Assembly (NCBI RefSeq): GCF_019175285.1
Contig: NC_056527.1
Coordinates: forward strand, 121,510,382-121,574,381
Length of the DNA stretch: 64,000 nucleotides
Source: Sceloporus undulatus
Lineage: Eukaryota; Chordata; Lepidosauria; Squamata; Phrynosomatidae
Direction: 5' to 3'
The notes beneath the pieces are model-generated. The model searched no databases, had not been told where the DNA came from, and saw only the letters and a list, made by a program, of their open reading frames with translations. This document shows positions 56,701-60,540 of this stretch, in pieces. Numbering within the stretch: position 1 is the stretch's first letter; every line of letters begins with the position of its first letter. A program made the translations under genes and the position numbers.

Positions 56701-57698
56701 TGTAATTGGTGGTTACAAGGCAAAAAGGGGTTGAGTTTGATCTAGTTACTGGGGCCTACATTTCTGAGGAACTCCTGTTATGGGAAGGAAAGACAGCTTT
56801 CATCACAGCAAATATGCATTCCCCTTAAGATCTAGTTTGACCGCAGGCTTACAAAAGATTTGTAGCTGACCCAAAAAAGGTAGGAAGAAAACAATCCAGG
56901 GGTTACAAAAGAAGGAAGCTGTTTGGGTTGCTGGTGGTGAGCTGCATGCATCTATGACAATCCTTGCAAAAACCCCAGGGTCATGGGAAGAGAAGGGAGT
57001 GCATTTGCTGACGTTGGCCTAGGCACCCGCCATTCAAAGAAGGCGTTCTGCATTTCAGAAAATGGACAAAAACCAGGACGGCGTGGTCACCATCGAAGAG
57101 TTCCTAGAGACTTGCCAAACGGTGAGCTTGCATTGGGTGCTCCAGAATCTTACATTTCTAGCCTCAGACCATTTTGAAATGTGACTTCAAGAAGTGTTTA
57201 AAGAAGCTTTTCTCTTGATGGAATACAGCCAAGTAAGGAATGCTCCCATATAAGCCCACTGAAAGGAGAAAAGTTGGAGTTGGTCGAATTTTGTTTCCTG
57301 TGTAGGTATGCAGATGTCTTTCTTGTTGTGCGCCCTCAAGTCATTTCTGGCTTATGGCAACCCTTAGATAAACCTATCCTAGGGCCTTCTTGCAAAATTT
57401 ATTCCGAGGGGTTTGCCTTTGCCTTCCTTTGAGGCTGAGAGCATGTGAGTTTCCCAAAGTCACCCAATGGGTTTCATGGCTGAGCAGTACTACAGGTTGC
57501 TTTTGTTCCTTAATGTAGATTAGAAATGTTGGCTCTGGCTAATTTCATTTATCGCTTGGTGCACACGGTTTGGGCATTACGCTGTTGTTGATGAACGCAT
57601 TGGAAAATTCACTCTTCAGTCATTGCATCTCTCTGTCTTTTTCCTTTCAGGATGAGAACATCATGAACTCCATGCAGCTGTTTGAAAATGTCATTTAG
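10224..57698 (+). CDS. KCNIP3: KCNIP3 (calsenilin / DREAM / KChIP3), whole gene, coding span
   Basis: Neuronal calcium sensor with four EF-hands. In the family it acts as an auxiliary subunit of Kv4 potassium channels, binds presenilins at the ER and, as DREAM, represses transcription from DRE sites when calcium is low. Nine exons join in frame with GT-AG borders: 10224-10229, 21014-21179, 52434-52558, 54723-54792, 55140-55210, 55553-55660, 56188-56292, 57059-57121 and 57651-57698. The conceptual protein has 253 aa; human is 256. EF2 loop is residues 136-147, EF3 172-183 and EF4 220-231; EF1 is degenerate, with CPSG in the loop, as usual for KChIPs. Cys42-Cys43 match the palmitoylated pair, and the Asp58/Asp61 cluster matches the caspase-cleaved region of calsenilin. 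Alternative first exons (27699, 45980, perhaps 48887) splice to the third exon. Paralogues KCNIP1/2/4 fit exon 2 worse: DGSLLGD, KWQRPRL and [11 protein letters not shown] are KCNIP3-specific as far as I recall. Confidence 0.96.
10262..10676 (+). repeat. GC-rich minisatellite at the start of KCNIP3 intron 1
   Basis: Imperfect tandem units built on AGTGCCAAGATGCCCAGGG and AGTGCCCAGGAAG repeat more than 15 times. Period length is variable, about 15-21 bases. Because few stops occur in the unit, all three + frames and the minus strand stay open for 100-260 codons. These are repeat artefacts, not genes. Confidence 0.85.
10756..10849 (+). repeat. (GAT)n then (GGT)n microsatellite
   Basis: About 15 GAT triplets run directly into about 15 GGT triplets. 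The second block looks like a spread A-to-G variant of the first. It lies in intron 1, between the minisatellite and the AAT array. Confidence 0.95.
11041..11101 (+). repeat. (AAT)n microsatellite ending in an assembly gap
   Basis: About 16 AAT units run straight into 10 N (11092-11101). The fixed-length N run means array length and missing sequence are unknown. Confidence 0.95.
11400..11600. other. Intron 1, nothing recognised
   Basis: Between MITE-like pieces there is unique sequence without splice-bounded open frames. Confidence 0.3.
12104..12200. mobile_element. Family B MITE, half copy
   Basis: CATCTGAGGAAGTAGATT, AAAGCTCATGCTGCC, CTGCTACAAGATCTC. Confidence 0.65.
12978..13090. mobile_element. 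Family B MITE, half copy
   Basis: CCTAGCCGTGTTAGTCTGG start, GGGATCTTGTAGCCCC, GAAAGAAAGAAGTTGG; leads into the 430-bp palindrome. Confidence 0.7.
13091..13530. mobile_element. About 430-bp near-palindrome containing family B
   Basis: Outer arms CATCATGC and CACTTAAAATAGGTATGCAA at left are mirrored by TTGCATACCTATTTTAAGTG and GCATGATG at right. Family B arms lie inside these, and CCATAGGAATGCAAAC versus TTTGCATTCCTATGG surround the centre. One long inverted element, probably a larger DNA transposon relative. Confidence 0.75.
13540..14578. other. Intron 1 unique stretch
   Basis: No repeat recognised. A minus-strand frame of 148 codons (13996-14442, with CPFC near its start) is open but resembles nothing I know and lacks context, so I do not call it a gene. 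Confidence 0.3.
14580..14801 (+). repeat. SINE, full length, with internal A run
   Basis: Starts GAGCCAGCGTGGCAAAGTGG and ends in a CAGCAACAGC tail. A run of about 20 A replaces the usual AAGAAAACC stretch. Confidence 0.9.
15127..15346 (-). repeat. SINE, full length
   Basis: Reads from CTTGTTGTGTGCC to the head GATTCGAACCCTGG and CACCATGCAGGCT on the minus strand. Confidence 0.92.
16036..16268 (-). repeat. SINE, full length
   Basis: Minus strand, with GTTATTGTTGTGTGCCTTC tail and AACCCTGGATCTCCAGAGTC head. Confidence 0.9.
16280..17800. other. Intron 1 unique stretch
   Basis: No repeat beyond a short T run near 17307, and no exon recognised. Confidence 0.3.
17813..17948. mobile_element. hAT-like MITE with long inverted ends
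   Basis: CAGTGGTCCCCAAACTGTGC is exactly mirrored at the other end (GCACAGTTTGGGGACCACTG). The interior holds AGTCCAAAATCCC and GGGATTCTGGGAGCC. A possible 8-bp duplication is CTTTAAAG/GTTTAAAG, slightly offset. Confidence 0.7.
17960..18740. other. Intron 1 unique stretch with TGCA-rich patch
   Basis: Around 18400-18520 the words TGTGCAT, GCACATG and TGCATG recur, as at 250-520, 22640-22830, 40080-40210 and 43080-43300. Otherwise nothing seen. Confidence 0.3.
18750..18970 (+). repeat. SINE, full length
   Basis: Clean + copy from CCCAGCATGATGTAGTC to GCCATAATTTGG; short tail. Confidence 0.92.
18975..20080. other. Intron 1 unique stretch
   Basis: Nothing recognised; no splice-bounded frame. 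Confidence 0.3.
20082..20271. mobile_element. Palindromic MITE, family A
   Basis: Arms GGCCGCTTTAACTGCCCTGG and CCAGGGCAGTTAAAGCAG mirror each other. Confidence 0.7.
20528..20665. repeat. Palindromic repeat, unclassified
   Basis: CCTTTATTGGCCAACCAAC and AAGTACATGTTGCAAGC mirror AAGCTTGCAATGCG and GGCTTGCCAATAAAG. Confidence 0.55.
20693..20800 (-). mobile_element. Penelope-like terminal fragment
   Basis: GGCTATATGGCCATGTTCTG, CCTGATGTTTCACCAGC, CATCTTCAGAGAATGC; same unit as at 7.8 kb. Confidence 0.5.
21014..21179 (+). CDS. KCNIP3: KCNIP3 exon 2 (canonical variable N-terminus)
   Basis: Acceptor tttag ends at 21013 and the donor is gtaagg at 21180. The exon codes residues 3-57, including [15 protein letters not shown] and [12 protein letters not shown], then the first base of an Asp codon shared with the next exon. 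Cys42 and Cys43 match the palmitoylated pair of mammalian KChIP3. The basic stretch before them is typical of this isoform. Alternative first exons replace exons 1 and 2 together. Confidence 0.95.
21182..21686. other. Start of the 31-kb KCNIP3 intron
   Basis: Unique sequence after exon 2; nothing recognised. Confidence 0.3.
21687..21980. mobile_element. Family A MITE, split or enlarged centre
   Basis: CATGGCTCAGTGCTATGGAA on the left and ATTCCATAGGACAGAG then GTACCAAACTGCATTA on the right. The centre is about 100 bases longer than in other copies. Confidence 0.5.
23253..23465. mobile_element. Family B MITE inserted in a CR1 LINE
   Basis: Palindrome from TATAGCCATAGTTAGTCTAG to GGTGCTACAAGAGTCC. 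CR1 sequence lies on both sides, and the flanks share TTGGATTAT, a likely 8-9 bp target duplication. Confidence 0.8.
23526..23560 (+). repeat. (GTT)n microsatellite inside CR1
   Basis: Nine or ten GTT triplets. Confidence 0.9.
23731..23784 (+). repeat. (AAT)n then (ATT)n palindromic microsatellite
   Basis: AAT units switch to ATT units in the middle, so the whole can fold back on itself. Confidence 0.9.
24000..24545. other. Repeat-free intronic block, possible enhancer
   Basis: Holds an E-box CAGCTG near 24251, an octamer-like CATTTGCAT near 24267 and TTTGTATTTGCATAC near 24230, without any repeat. Candidate conserved element only. Confidence 0.25.
26200..26350 (-). repeat. Old SINE-like fragment
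   Basis: GTGGGCAATACTATCTAGAT, GGACCAATGGTTCTG and TATAAGGCAGCCTCC are typical of an old amniote SINE/LINE tail. Class uncertain. Confidence 0.35.
26522..26645 (+). mobile_element. Penelope-like terminal fragment
   Basis: CATTCTCTGAAGATGCCAGC, GATGCTGGCAAAACGTCAGG, AGAACATGGCCACAGAGCC, ending CATGAAAGCCTTCGACTTCA. Confidence 0.5.
26960..27398. other. Intronic stretch before the 27.7-kb alternative exon
   Basis: No repeat recognised apart from a short GT run near 26908. Confidence 0.3.
27400..27698 (+). promoter_or_regulatory. KCNIP3: Candidate promoter/5' UTR of the 27.7-kb alternative first exon
   Basis: This purine-rich block has several CpGs and stands out from the AT-richer intron. It leads directly into the alternative first exon at 27699. 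No TATA box is seen. The frame of that exon stays open upstream to an ATG at 27336 (121 extra codons, rich in Gln, Glu and Arg), so part of this block could be coding. Confidence 0.4.
27699..27855 (+). CDS. KCNIP3: KCNIP3 alternative first exon, KChIP1/KChIP4-like cysteine-basic N-terminus
   Basis: ATG (GGGATGT context) opens 52 codons plus one base, then a consensus donor (gtaagc at 27856). The phase equals that of canonical exon 2 and the 45980 exon, so splicing to 52434 gives an Asp at the joint and a 248-aa protein. The end, from [11 protein letters not shown] through [12 protein letters not shown], aligns by eye with N-termini I recall for KChIP4 (CKREILKFAQ, then LLRLLTGSL) and KChIP1 (FKLITGTLSK). 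In those, cysteines and basic residues attach the subunit to membrane. I do not recall this N-terminus described for KCNIP3. The start could instead be the in-frame ATG at 27336. Splice signals and paralogy make an exon likely; expression is not shown by sequence. Confidence 0.7.
28608..29000 (+). repeat. Sauria-type SINE split by a SPIN element
   Basis: The head (CACAAGGTTGTGAGTTCGAT) and body (GTAAAATAAGTACCCATCTT) precede the SPIN insertion. The 3' part (TAAGTGGTATAGAAATGTAA, then a GCTATT repeat) follows it. This matches the squamate Sauria SINE layout as I recall it, with a Bov-B-like tail. The host of the insertion is reconstructed by matching the two flanks. Confidence 0.75.
28756..28943 (+). 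mobile_element. SPIN-type hAT MITE with 8-bp target duplication
   Basis: Inverted ends CAGTGGTTCTCAACC and its complement at 28929-28943 bound the element. Internal words (GTTGTGACCC, GGGGTTGAATGACCC, TTAAAGGGTCG) match the SPIN consensus known from rodents, bats, opossum, frog and Anolis. The flanks ACTTAAAG (28748-28755) and ACTTAGAG (28944-28951) are an 8-bp duplication with one change, as expected for hAT. No transposase is present. Confidence 0.88.
29005..29245 (+). repeat. Interspersed repeat, unclassified
   Basis: AGGGTGCCAGGCTAGC, GGGAGCAACCACCGAGAAGG and CCTGAAGATCTTAGGGCTC resemble a repeat I have seen in squamate genomes but cannot name. Not coding. Confidence 0.4.
29250..30455. 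other. Intronic unique stretch
   Basis: A SINE scrap near 29790-29840; from 30150 to 30360 the words AATGCATTTT, GTGCATTT and TAGGATAAA recur in loose repeats. No exon seen. Confidence 0.3.
30462..30690 (-). repeat. SINE, full length
   Basis: Minus strand; GTTGTTGTTGTATGCCTTC tail, AAACCCTGGTCTCCAGAGTC head. Confidence 0.9.
31600..31835 (-). mobile_element. CR1-like LINE fragment
   Basis: TGATCTAGACACCATACTCC, ATTGTATTGGCCTTTTTAGC, CTAGATCCCTTTCATATG and GTAATACCTTGCATTTC continue the antisense CR1 order. Confidence 0.7.
32026..32242. repeat. Two SINE pieces, head to head
   Basis: A + strand 3' end with CAACAAC tail (32026-32090) is followed by a minus-strand head half (32130-32242), with a short CA-rich spacer. 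Confidence 0.65.
32555..32780. other. Repeat-free intronic block, possible conserved element
   Basis: Holds TCATTAGC, CAATTAGC and GCTAATTTATTACG, homeodomain-like words. Inference only. Confidence 0.2.
33223..33430 (+). repeat. SINE, full length minus the tail
   Basis: Starts GAGAGCCAGCATGGTGTAGT; both pol III-like boxes and the CTCTCTCAGCCTC body are present. Confidence 0.92.
34438..34562. mobile_element. Palindromic MITE, family D
   Basis: GTTTTGGACTTCAGCTCCCA is mirrored by TGGGAGCCGAAGTCCAAAAG. Relatives: 11266-11360, 11625-11735, 22118-22195, 24650-24790, 25283-25412 and 61590-61705. Confidence 0.6.
35257..35454 (-). mobile_element. Second SPIN-type hAT MITE, left end decayed
   Basis: CTCAACCTTCCTAATGCCAC, TTAATACAGTTCCTCA, GGTCTTAGGCGAC and GGGTCGTTCCACCC follow the SPIN consensus order; the right end is GTTGAGAATCGCTG. 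No target duplication is visible. The interior shares the GGAAAACACATATTTCC-type segment with the first copy in opposite orientation. Confidence 0.85.
35690..35865. other. Repeat-free intronic block, possible conserved element
   Basis: AT-rich with CATTAAAATGG, AGATTGATTGCC and TTAATAATTCATGC. Resembles non-coding conserved blocks; untested. Confidence 0.2.
36365..36546 (-). repeat. SINE
   Basis: Minus strand with a short internal deletion of the central body; head GTAGCCCAACACTCAAACC. Confidence 0.88.
36665..37210 (-). mobile_element. CR1 LINE, 3' 540 bp
   Basis: Starts at the element's 3' end (AGCATCATAGAGTTAGAAGA) and reads back through GCCATGCAGGAAGGC, TTGAATCTGTTGCTCCG and CCTCCTCTGGACAACCACC. 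The minus frame holds [19 protein letters not shown], typical of the last part of CR1 ORF2. Interrupted by stops; an ordinary dead 5'-truncated copy. Confidence 0.85.
37372..37600 (+). repeat. SINE, full length
   Basis: From GGCATGGCATAGTGGTTTG to CACACAACAACAAC. Confidence 0.92.
38272..38490 (+). repeat. SINE, full length
   Basis: Diverged + copy, GTGTTGGACCAGGACTC to GGCACATAGCGACAA. Confidence 0.85.
38548..38715 (+). repeat. SINE, 3' truncated
   Basis: AGGAGCCAGTGCAGTATATG head, good box B GGTTCGAATCC; lost after AATCTTATCTAGAAAACCC. Confidence 0.85.
38753..38915 (+). mobile_element. CR1 LINE 3' end
   Basis: GGAGGTCTTTAAACAGAGGC, CTGCATGGCAGGGGGTTGGA, and the terminal GATTCTATGATTG tail. 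Confidence 0.85.
39110..39298 (+). repeat. Retroposon 3' tail with (TTA)n
   Basis: GGTAAGCCGCCTCGATC, GAGGCGGGGTATAGATAAA then an ATT run: the 3' tail style shared by squamate Bov-B LINEs and their SINEs. Confidence 0.6.
39892..40075. mobile_element. Palindromic MITE, family A
   Basis: ACACTGTAGAAATAATGCAG on the left, AGCATTATTTCTAGAGTGCA on the right. Confidence 0.8.
40848..41040 (+). repeat. SINE, abutting a MITE
   Basis: AGTTCGAATCCCTACTTGG through GGCGCCATAAGTCAG. A palindromic MITE begins at its 3' end (41041). Confidence 0.85.
41041..41252. mobile_element. Palindromic MITE, family A variant with long perfect ends
   Basis: GGTCCAAAACACACTACAG is mirrored by CTGCAGTGTGTTTTGGACC with one change, the best preserved ends in the window. 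It sits at the end of a SINE. Confidence 0.85.
41868..41932 (+). repeat. AT-rich tandem (TATATAAATATATAGGGG)
   Basis: Two to three units of about 20 bases. Confidence 0.75.
41970..42045 (+). pseudogene. 5S rRNA-derived fragment (SINE head or pseudogene)
   Basis: GGAAGCTAACCAGGG, CCTGGTTAGT, CTTGGATGGGAGACC and ATACCAGGTGCTGTAG follow the last two thirds of 5S rRNA in order, including the internal promoter region. Several changes and the lost 5' third rule out a working gene. Squamates carry 5S-headed Sauria SINEs, so it may be the head of one. Confidence 0.85.
42041..42251. mobile_element. Family A MITE fused to the 5S-like fragment
   Basis: CTGTAGAAATAATGCAG begins inside the 5S end (shared TGTAG) and is mirrored by CTATTTCTACAGTGTAGGCG. 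Confidence 0.85.
42255..43985. other. Intronic unique stretch
   Basis: Apart from a TGCA-rich patch (43080-43300), no repeat or exon is recognised. Confidence 0.3.
43990..44139 (-). repeat. SINE, joined to a CR1 end
   Basis: Minus strand from GTTGTCATGTGCCTACAAG to GGCTTGCCCAAAATCAC; the head is replaced by a CR1 3' end. Confidence 0.85.
44140..44345 (+). mobile_element. CR1 LINE 3' end
   Basis: TCTCTGAAGGCCTTCAAAAA, GGGTTAGACTGGATGG and terminal TATGATTCCATGAG. Confidence 0.8.
45229..45275 (+). repeat. Pyrimidine tract (TTCC/CTTT) upstream of KChIP3x
   Basis: CCCTCCTTCTTTCTCTCTTT and similar, all pyrimidine, about 700 bases before the KChIP3x start. Confidence 0.85.
45280..45979 (+). promoter_or_regulatory. 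KCNIP3: Candidate promoter and 5' UTR of the KChIP3x first exon
   Basis: A TATA-like TATTTTATAG (about 45292-45301) is followed by a CCAAT (about 45315) and a GC-rich block leading to the ATG at 45980. A pyrimidine tract (about 45230-45275) lies just upstream, and an octamer-like ATGCAAAT near 45027 lies further up. Transcription start and the role of these motifs are inference. Confidence 0.4.
45980..46082 (+). CDS. KCNIP3: KCNIP3 alternative first exon, membrane-spanning KChIP3x N-terminus
   Basis: ATG in a good context (GGGCCATGG) opens 34 codons plus one base, then donor gtaact at 46083. The peptide starts [14 protein letters not shown] and continues through [16 protein letters not shown], with a hydrophobic segment at about residues 8-22. 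It is nearly identical to the human KChIP3x N-terminus as I recall it. That exon and the related KChIP2x and KChIP4a N-termini form a transmembrane segment that holds Kv4 complexes in the ER and alters gating. Phase matches the shared exon at 52434, giving a 230-aa isoform. Residue 2 is Ala here; I recall Gly in human. Confidence 0.92.
46550..46960 (-). repeat. Cluster of three SINE pieces
   Basis: A tail fragment (46550-46605), a near-full copy (46606-46836) and a partial copy (46840-46960) lie in the same orientation, suggesting repeated insertion at one site. Confidence 0.85.
47640..47872 (-). repeat. SINE, full length
   Basis: GTTGTTGTTGCTGTTGTGTGG tail to a TTTGAACCCTGGTTGCCAGA head. 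Confidence 0.9.
48372..48590. mobile_element. Family B MITE, full palindrome
   Basis: GCATAGCCATGTTAGTCTGG start; CTTGAGCCTACTTACATCTG and GAGGAAGTAGGCTCAAG meet at the centre; right arm ends in CTACAAGATCACTTTGCATG. Confidence 0.85.
48887..48947 (+). CDS. Speculative further KCNIP3 first exon
   Basis: A perfect Kozak start (CACCATGGC) opens 20 codons plus one base ([20 protein letters not shown]), then a strong donor (AA|gtaagc, 48948). The phase matches the shared exon at 52434 and would give a 216-aa protein with a Gly-rich N-terminus. No paralogous N-terminus is recognised, and a matching phase occurs by chance one time in three. Treat as a candidate only. Confidence 0.25.
49745..50045 (-). 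mobile_element. CR1-like LINE fragment
   Basis: AGGAAGTTCCTTCTAATG, TCTGGAGCAGCAGAAAACAA and TTCAAATATTTAAACATGGC match the 36.7-kb copy. Confidence 0.75.
50553..50762. mobile_element. Palindromic MITE, family A
   Basis: ATTAATGCAGTTTGACATCA on the left, TGATATCAAACTGCATTGAT on the right. Confidence 0.85.
51606..51710. mobile_element. Family A MITE, half copy
   Basis: Only the right half is present (AATTCCATAGCC, CAGGGCAATTAAAACGGTG, CTCCAGTGTGGATGCA). Confidence 0.6.
52138..52325. mobile_element. Palindromic MITE, family A, upstream of a shared KCNIP3 exon
   Basis: CTAAACTGTAGAAATGG on the left, CATTATTTCTACAGTGTAGA on the right; about 110 bases from the acceptor at 52434. Confidence 0.8.
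52434..52558 (+). CDS. KCNIP3: KCNIP3 first shared exon (start of the KChIP core)
   Basis: Acceptor ttttgcag ends at 52433 and the donor is gtgagt at 52559. It codes residues 59-99: [20 protein letters not shown], then [20 protein letters not shown] and N. The SSDSE cluster keeps the acidic/serine region where mammalian calsenilin is phosphorylated and caspase-cut. All alternative N-termini join here in phase 1. Two residues differ from the human QLQAQTKF as I recall it (here QLQLVTKF). Confidence 0.96.
52599..52738 (+). repeat. SINE with internal deletion, in KCNIP3 intron
   Basis: GAGAGCCAGCATGGCATAGT head joined directly to GGCAATGGCAAAGCTCCTC; the central body is deleted. The tail ends in an AAG run instead of CAA. 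Confidence 0.85.
53038..53090 (+). repeat. SINE body fragment
   Basis: AAGCAAGTCACACTCTCTTAG through GGCAATGGCAAACCC only. Confidence 0.6.
53200..53302. mobile_element. Family B MITE, half copy, in KCNIP3 intron
   Basis: CATGCATCTGAGGAAGGAG, TACAAAAGCTTAGGC, GTGCTACAAGATCCCTTTGC. Confidence 0.7.
54723..54792 (+). CDS. KCNIP3: KCNIP3 shared exon, degenerate EF-hand 1
   Basis: Acceptor ttttcag ends at 54722 and the donor is gtgagt at 54793. It codes residues 100-122, [20 protein letters not shown] then PQG. The Cys-Pro in the loop removes calcium binding from EF1, as in all neuronal calcium sensors. The last base starts the next Asp codon. Confidence 0.96.
55140..55210 (+). CDS. KCNIP3: KCNIP3 shared exon, EF-hand 2
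   Basis: Acceptor ttgcag ends at 55139 and the donor is gtaaac at 55211. It codes residues 124-146, [12 protein letters not shown] then [11 protein letters not shown]. The loop keeps D136, D138 and N140; position 12 is Asp147 in the next exon, the form reported to prefer magnesium in DREAM. The human loop is DADGNGAIHFED as I recall, so Cys144 replaces His here. Confidence 0.96.
55553..55660 (+). CDS. KCNIP3: KCNIP3 shared exon, up to EF-hand 3
   Basis: Acceptor ttctgcag ends at 55552 and the donor is gtacct at 55661. It codes residues 147-182, [18 protein letters not shown] then [18 protein letters not shown]. The EF3 loop [12 protein letters not shown] is canonical, with Asp, Asn and Asp at 1, 3 and 5 and Glu at 12 supplied by the next exon. 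Confidence 0.97.
55872..56045 (+). repeat. Three 35-40 bp tandem units from a MITE end, in KCNIP3 intron
   Basis: Units end in GGACTCTGGGAGTTGTAA, GGATTCTGGAAGTTGTTG and GAATCTGGGAGTTGTAAT, each preceded by a CCAAAAA-like stretch. The first part belongs to a family D end. Confidence 0.6.
56188..56292 (+). CDS. KCNIP3: KCNIP3 shared exon between EF3 and EF4
   Basis: Acceptor ctcccag ends at 56187 and the donor is gtagga at 56293. It codes residues 183-217, [20 protein letters not shown] then [15 protein letters not shown]. The sequence is almost unchanged from mammals and completes the EF3 loop. Confidence 0.97.
57059..57121 (+). CDS. KCNIP3: KCNIP3 shared exon, EF-hand 4
   Basis: Acceptor atttcag ends at 57058 and the donor is gtgagc at 57122. 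It codes residues 218-238, [20 protein letters not shown] then T. The loop [12 protein letters not shown] is a full calcium site. The final Thr replaces a Lys I recall in human. Confidence 0.96.
57318..57492 (-). repeat. SINE in the last KCNIP3 intron
   Basis: TCTTGTTGTGCGCCCTCAAG tail end, CTTTGAGGCTGAGAGCATG body; head lost. Confidence 0.85.
57651..57698 (+). CDS. KCNIP3: KCNIP3 last coding exon and stop
   Basis: Acceptor ctttcag ends at 57650. The exon codes [15 protein letters not shown] and TAG at 57696-57698. The C-terminal helix matches the family ending FENVI, which in KChIPs packs into the hydrophobic groove or is displaced by the Kv4 N-terminus. Confidence 0.97.
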   Translation, partial: DENIMNSMQLFENVI

Positions 57699-58101
57699 GA
57701 CGCTGGGGAACCGTCCGCCTCGTCTCTCCTGACCCACCTTGGCCTCCTGCACTTGGACCCAGCGTCCAACTTTCCTCTGAAGCACACACACACCTCTCTC
57801 CCAGAAAGAGCAAGGAAAACAGCAAACGAAATCAACCAAAAACTCTTTTTTTATACTCAAAGTGGGGGGGGGGGGGGTGGGAGGGGAAGACCAAAACCAT
57901 CCGGACGAGATGCCATTTGCAAGGTTTGCAAGACTTGCTGGATTCTCACAGTTGAGCATCTAAGGACAGGAAGGACGAAGGAAGAAAAGAGGCCGGAGAC
58001 CATGAATGTTGGTGAGGTAGGGCTCACATGAGAAAGCGTGGAAAAGCGTGTTTCAGGGTTATTTTTTTAATGAGTAACACTCCTTCCTCCCTTCCTCATT
58101 T

Positions 58102-58107
58102 ATTAAA
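58102..58107 (+). other. ATTAAA, candidate proximal polyadenylation signal
   Basis: Common variant poly(A) signal about 400 bases after the KCNIP3 stop, in an AT-rich patch. Confidence 0.35.
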
Positions 58108-58664
58108 CTTGGGTCCCGAAGCATCTGATTCTTCATTACATGACAAAGGAAATTGATCTCTCCCTTGCAGAGTGCTCTTGCCTGGCTCCTTTTCCTTCCG
58201 GAGGGAGATGCTCCAGCAGAACTTTTGATTCAGATCTGCTTCTTGTTTTGCCAACACTTAACCTCATCCATGATCCCTCATGCCTACTAGATGGGTCCTT
58301 CTCTTCTCCAGAATGCCCCCGGACCATTAATCCATCAAATGGGGTCCCTGTGCATTGAATGTTTCCCCATGCGCCTGGACCAGGCATGTGCTCAGTTGGT
58401 CCTTTTGAAATCTTTGCCACAGGGCTGCTCCATGCCAACATTGTTCCTGATGGCCTTGTTCCATTCGGGTACCAATTCTGGGACTCAGCATCGCATGCGC
58501 CTCAATGGTTTGGTTGCCAGTTGGATCTGCATGGCTGCACAATTGCAGACTAGTCCCTTCTCAGTGACTCTGTTGCTGACATCCATTTTGGCTGTTTACA
58601 TTAGCAGGACTTTGCTGTAGACGGATGCTCATGGACACTGGAAGAAGAACCATCTCAGTCTTAA

Positions 58665-58915
58665 ATGCTTCAGGATGCATCCATGCTATGCAGCTAAGGT
58701 ACTTTGGTACTTTGATTGTCATGGTTCCATTCTACTGACTCCTGGGATTTGTAGTTCATTGACAGCCAGAAAACTCTATTGCTGTCATTCAGGGGAATGG
58801 AGGAAAGAATGTAAGTACATCCCCAAATGATCCATTCCAGGATTCCATATGATGGCACCATGGCAGTTAAAGCAATACAGAGCTGCCATGAATGCGCAGT
58901 GTGGACATAGCCTTA
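58665..58915. mobile_element. Family A MITE in the probable KCNIP3 3' UTR
   Basis: GACTCCTGGGATTTGTAG and CCATTCCAGGATTCCATATG arms; ends diverged. Confidence 0.65.
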
Positions 58916-60331
58916 GTCACATATTTGGCAGTGGACACGATGCTCTTCCTCGCCATTTTCTATCCTTACAACAACCCTGGGAGGTAGGTCCACACCAAGA
59001 GCAGGTGGTTGGCCAAAGTCACCTGGTCGGGTTTGTAACTCAGCGGGGACTAAATCCAATACACTAACCAAATGGCTCTTTTCCAGATTGACTTGTCTGT
59101 CCAGCAAAAAGAAAAACCCATTGCATTTGCAGAGGGAAAGTTCTGGTGACCAGTCAATATGGCGCAGAGGCTTGTGTGGTCAACAAGTCTTCTAAGGCAC
59201 ACTCACTCAGTTGACACCAGTTGCTAAGTCTTTCCCTTGCCTTGCATGGCCTGAACAGGTACATTGTGGGGGGTGTTGCAAAAGCACATCAATGATGAGG
59301 AAGAGGCTGCCCTGCAGAGAATTTGGGCTCTGCATTGCTGGCTTTCTTGTCCCCTTAAGCAGCTCCAAACCCCCAAACCAGGCTCCATGCATCTGCCCCA
59401 TTCCCTTATCGCTCCACAGCTCTTCAACAGCCTGCCTTCTGGTTCTTGGGGAGAATTCTATCATTGCTTTCGGAATTAAGGTGCGCACCATTATTCCCCA
59501 CTGTTTTCCATTTTCTTTTCTTTCTGCCACATCAGACTCATAGTCTGGAGGGATTTAAACCACGATGTAAAAAGGACAAAGAGAATATTTTTTGATGGAC
59601 TCACTTACTGATTGCTTTTTAAGGTGTGGTTTTAATTGTCTGCTAATGATGTCTATCAGTAAATTACAAAGGAGGGGGGAAAAGAGCCAAACTGAATGTG
59701 GAGCCAAAGCTACGGATTTGCAGGAGGCTGCATTAATGTACCCAGTCGTTTTCTAAAACTGGAGAATGGCAGTTCAAACATTAGAGACAATGTTCTAGAG
59801 ACAAGATCTAGTCGTTCAGATGTGTACAAAGGACAGATGTACTAAACCAGGTGGGGAGGATTTCATGCGCACTTCTGTGAAACCCCTGCCCTGTGCCATA
59901 GACCCCAAATGTGACTGGACCTGGCCTTTGGAAGAGGACCTGCTCCCACCCTTGTTCTTGCATTTACAACAACCCAGCCCAGGTTTCAGGTTTATCTCCT
60001 CTGGGTCTTCTCAAAACTGATAACAGCTGGATCACACATCCAAGCTTTCCTTTCCTTGACTAGGCTAAAAACATGGCTCCGTTGCCACGGTCCTCTCCGA
60101 CCCGCTTCCTGAATTCTTCTCAGGATTGTGTAAGTTTGCACTAGGGAGGCAATCTCTTTGTAAATTCCGTTCTCATGCGCAGGGATGCAAACATGTCAAC
60201 CTTTTTTCCTTCCCGTTGTGCGAAATCCCTCGAAAAACCTGCGCAGTCCAAGATATATTCCGTGAAAATCTAAGCGTAGAATTTCATACAAAGACAGTTT
60301 TAAAAAGAGAGATCCCAGATTGGCCACTTTG

Positions 60332-60540
60332 GGCTACGTCTGCATTGCAGAACTGATGTGGTTTGACATTGCTTAAACTGCCATGGCTCCGTGTGATGAA
60401 ATCCTGGGATGTGTAGCTTCAGGAGGTATATCGCCTTCTCTGCCAGAGAGCGATGGTGCCACGTCAAACTGCAAATCCCGGGATTCCATGGCAGTTAAAG
60501 CGGTGCCAAACTGCATTGTTTCTGCAGTGCAGATGCAACC
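60332..60540. mobile_element. Family A MITE in the probable KCNIP3 3' UTR
   Basis: GTCTGCATTGCAGAAC on the left, TTGTTTCTGCAGTGCAGATG on the right, with TTGACATTGCTTAAACTGCC and GGCAGTTAAAGCGGTG arms. Confidence 0.8.
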
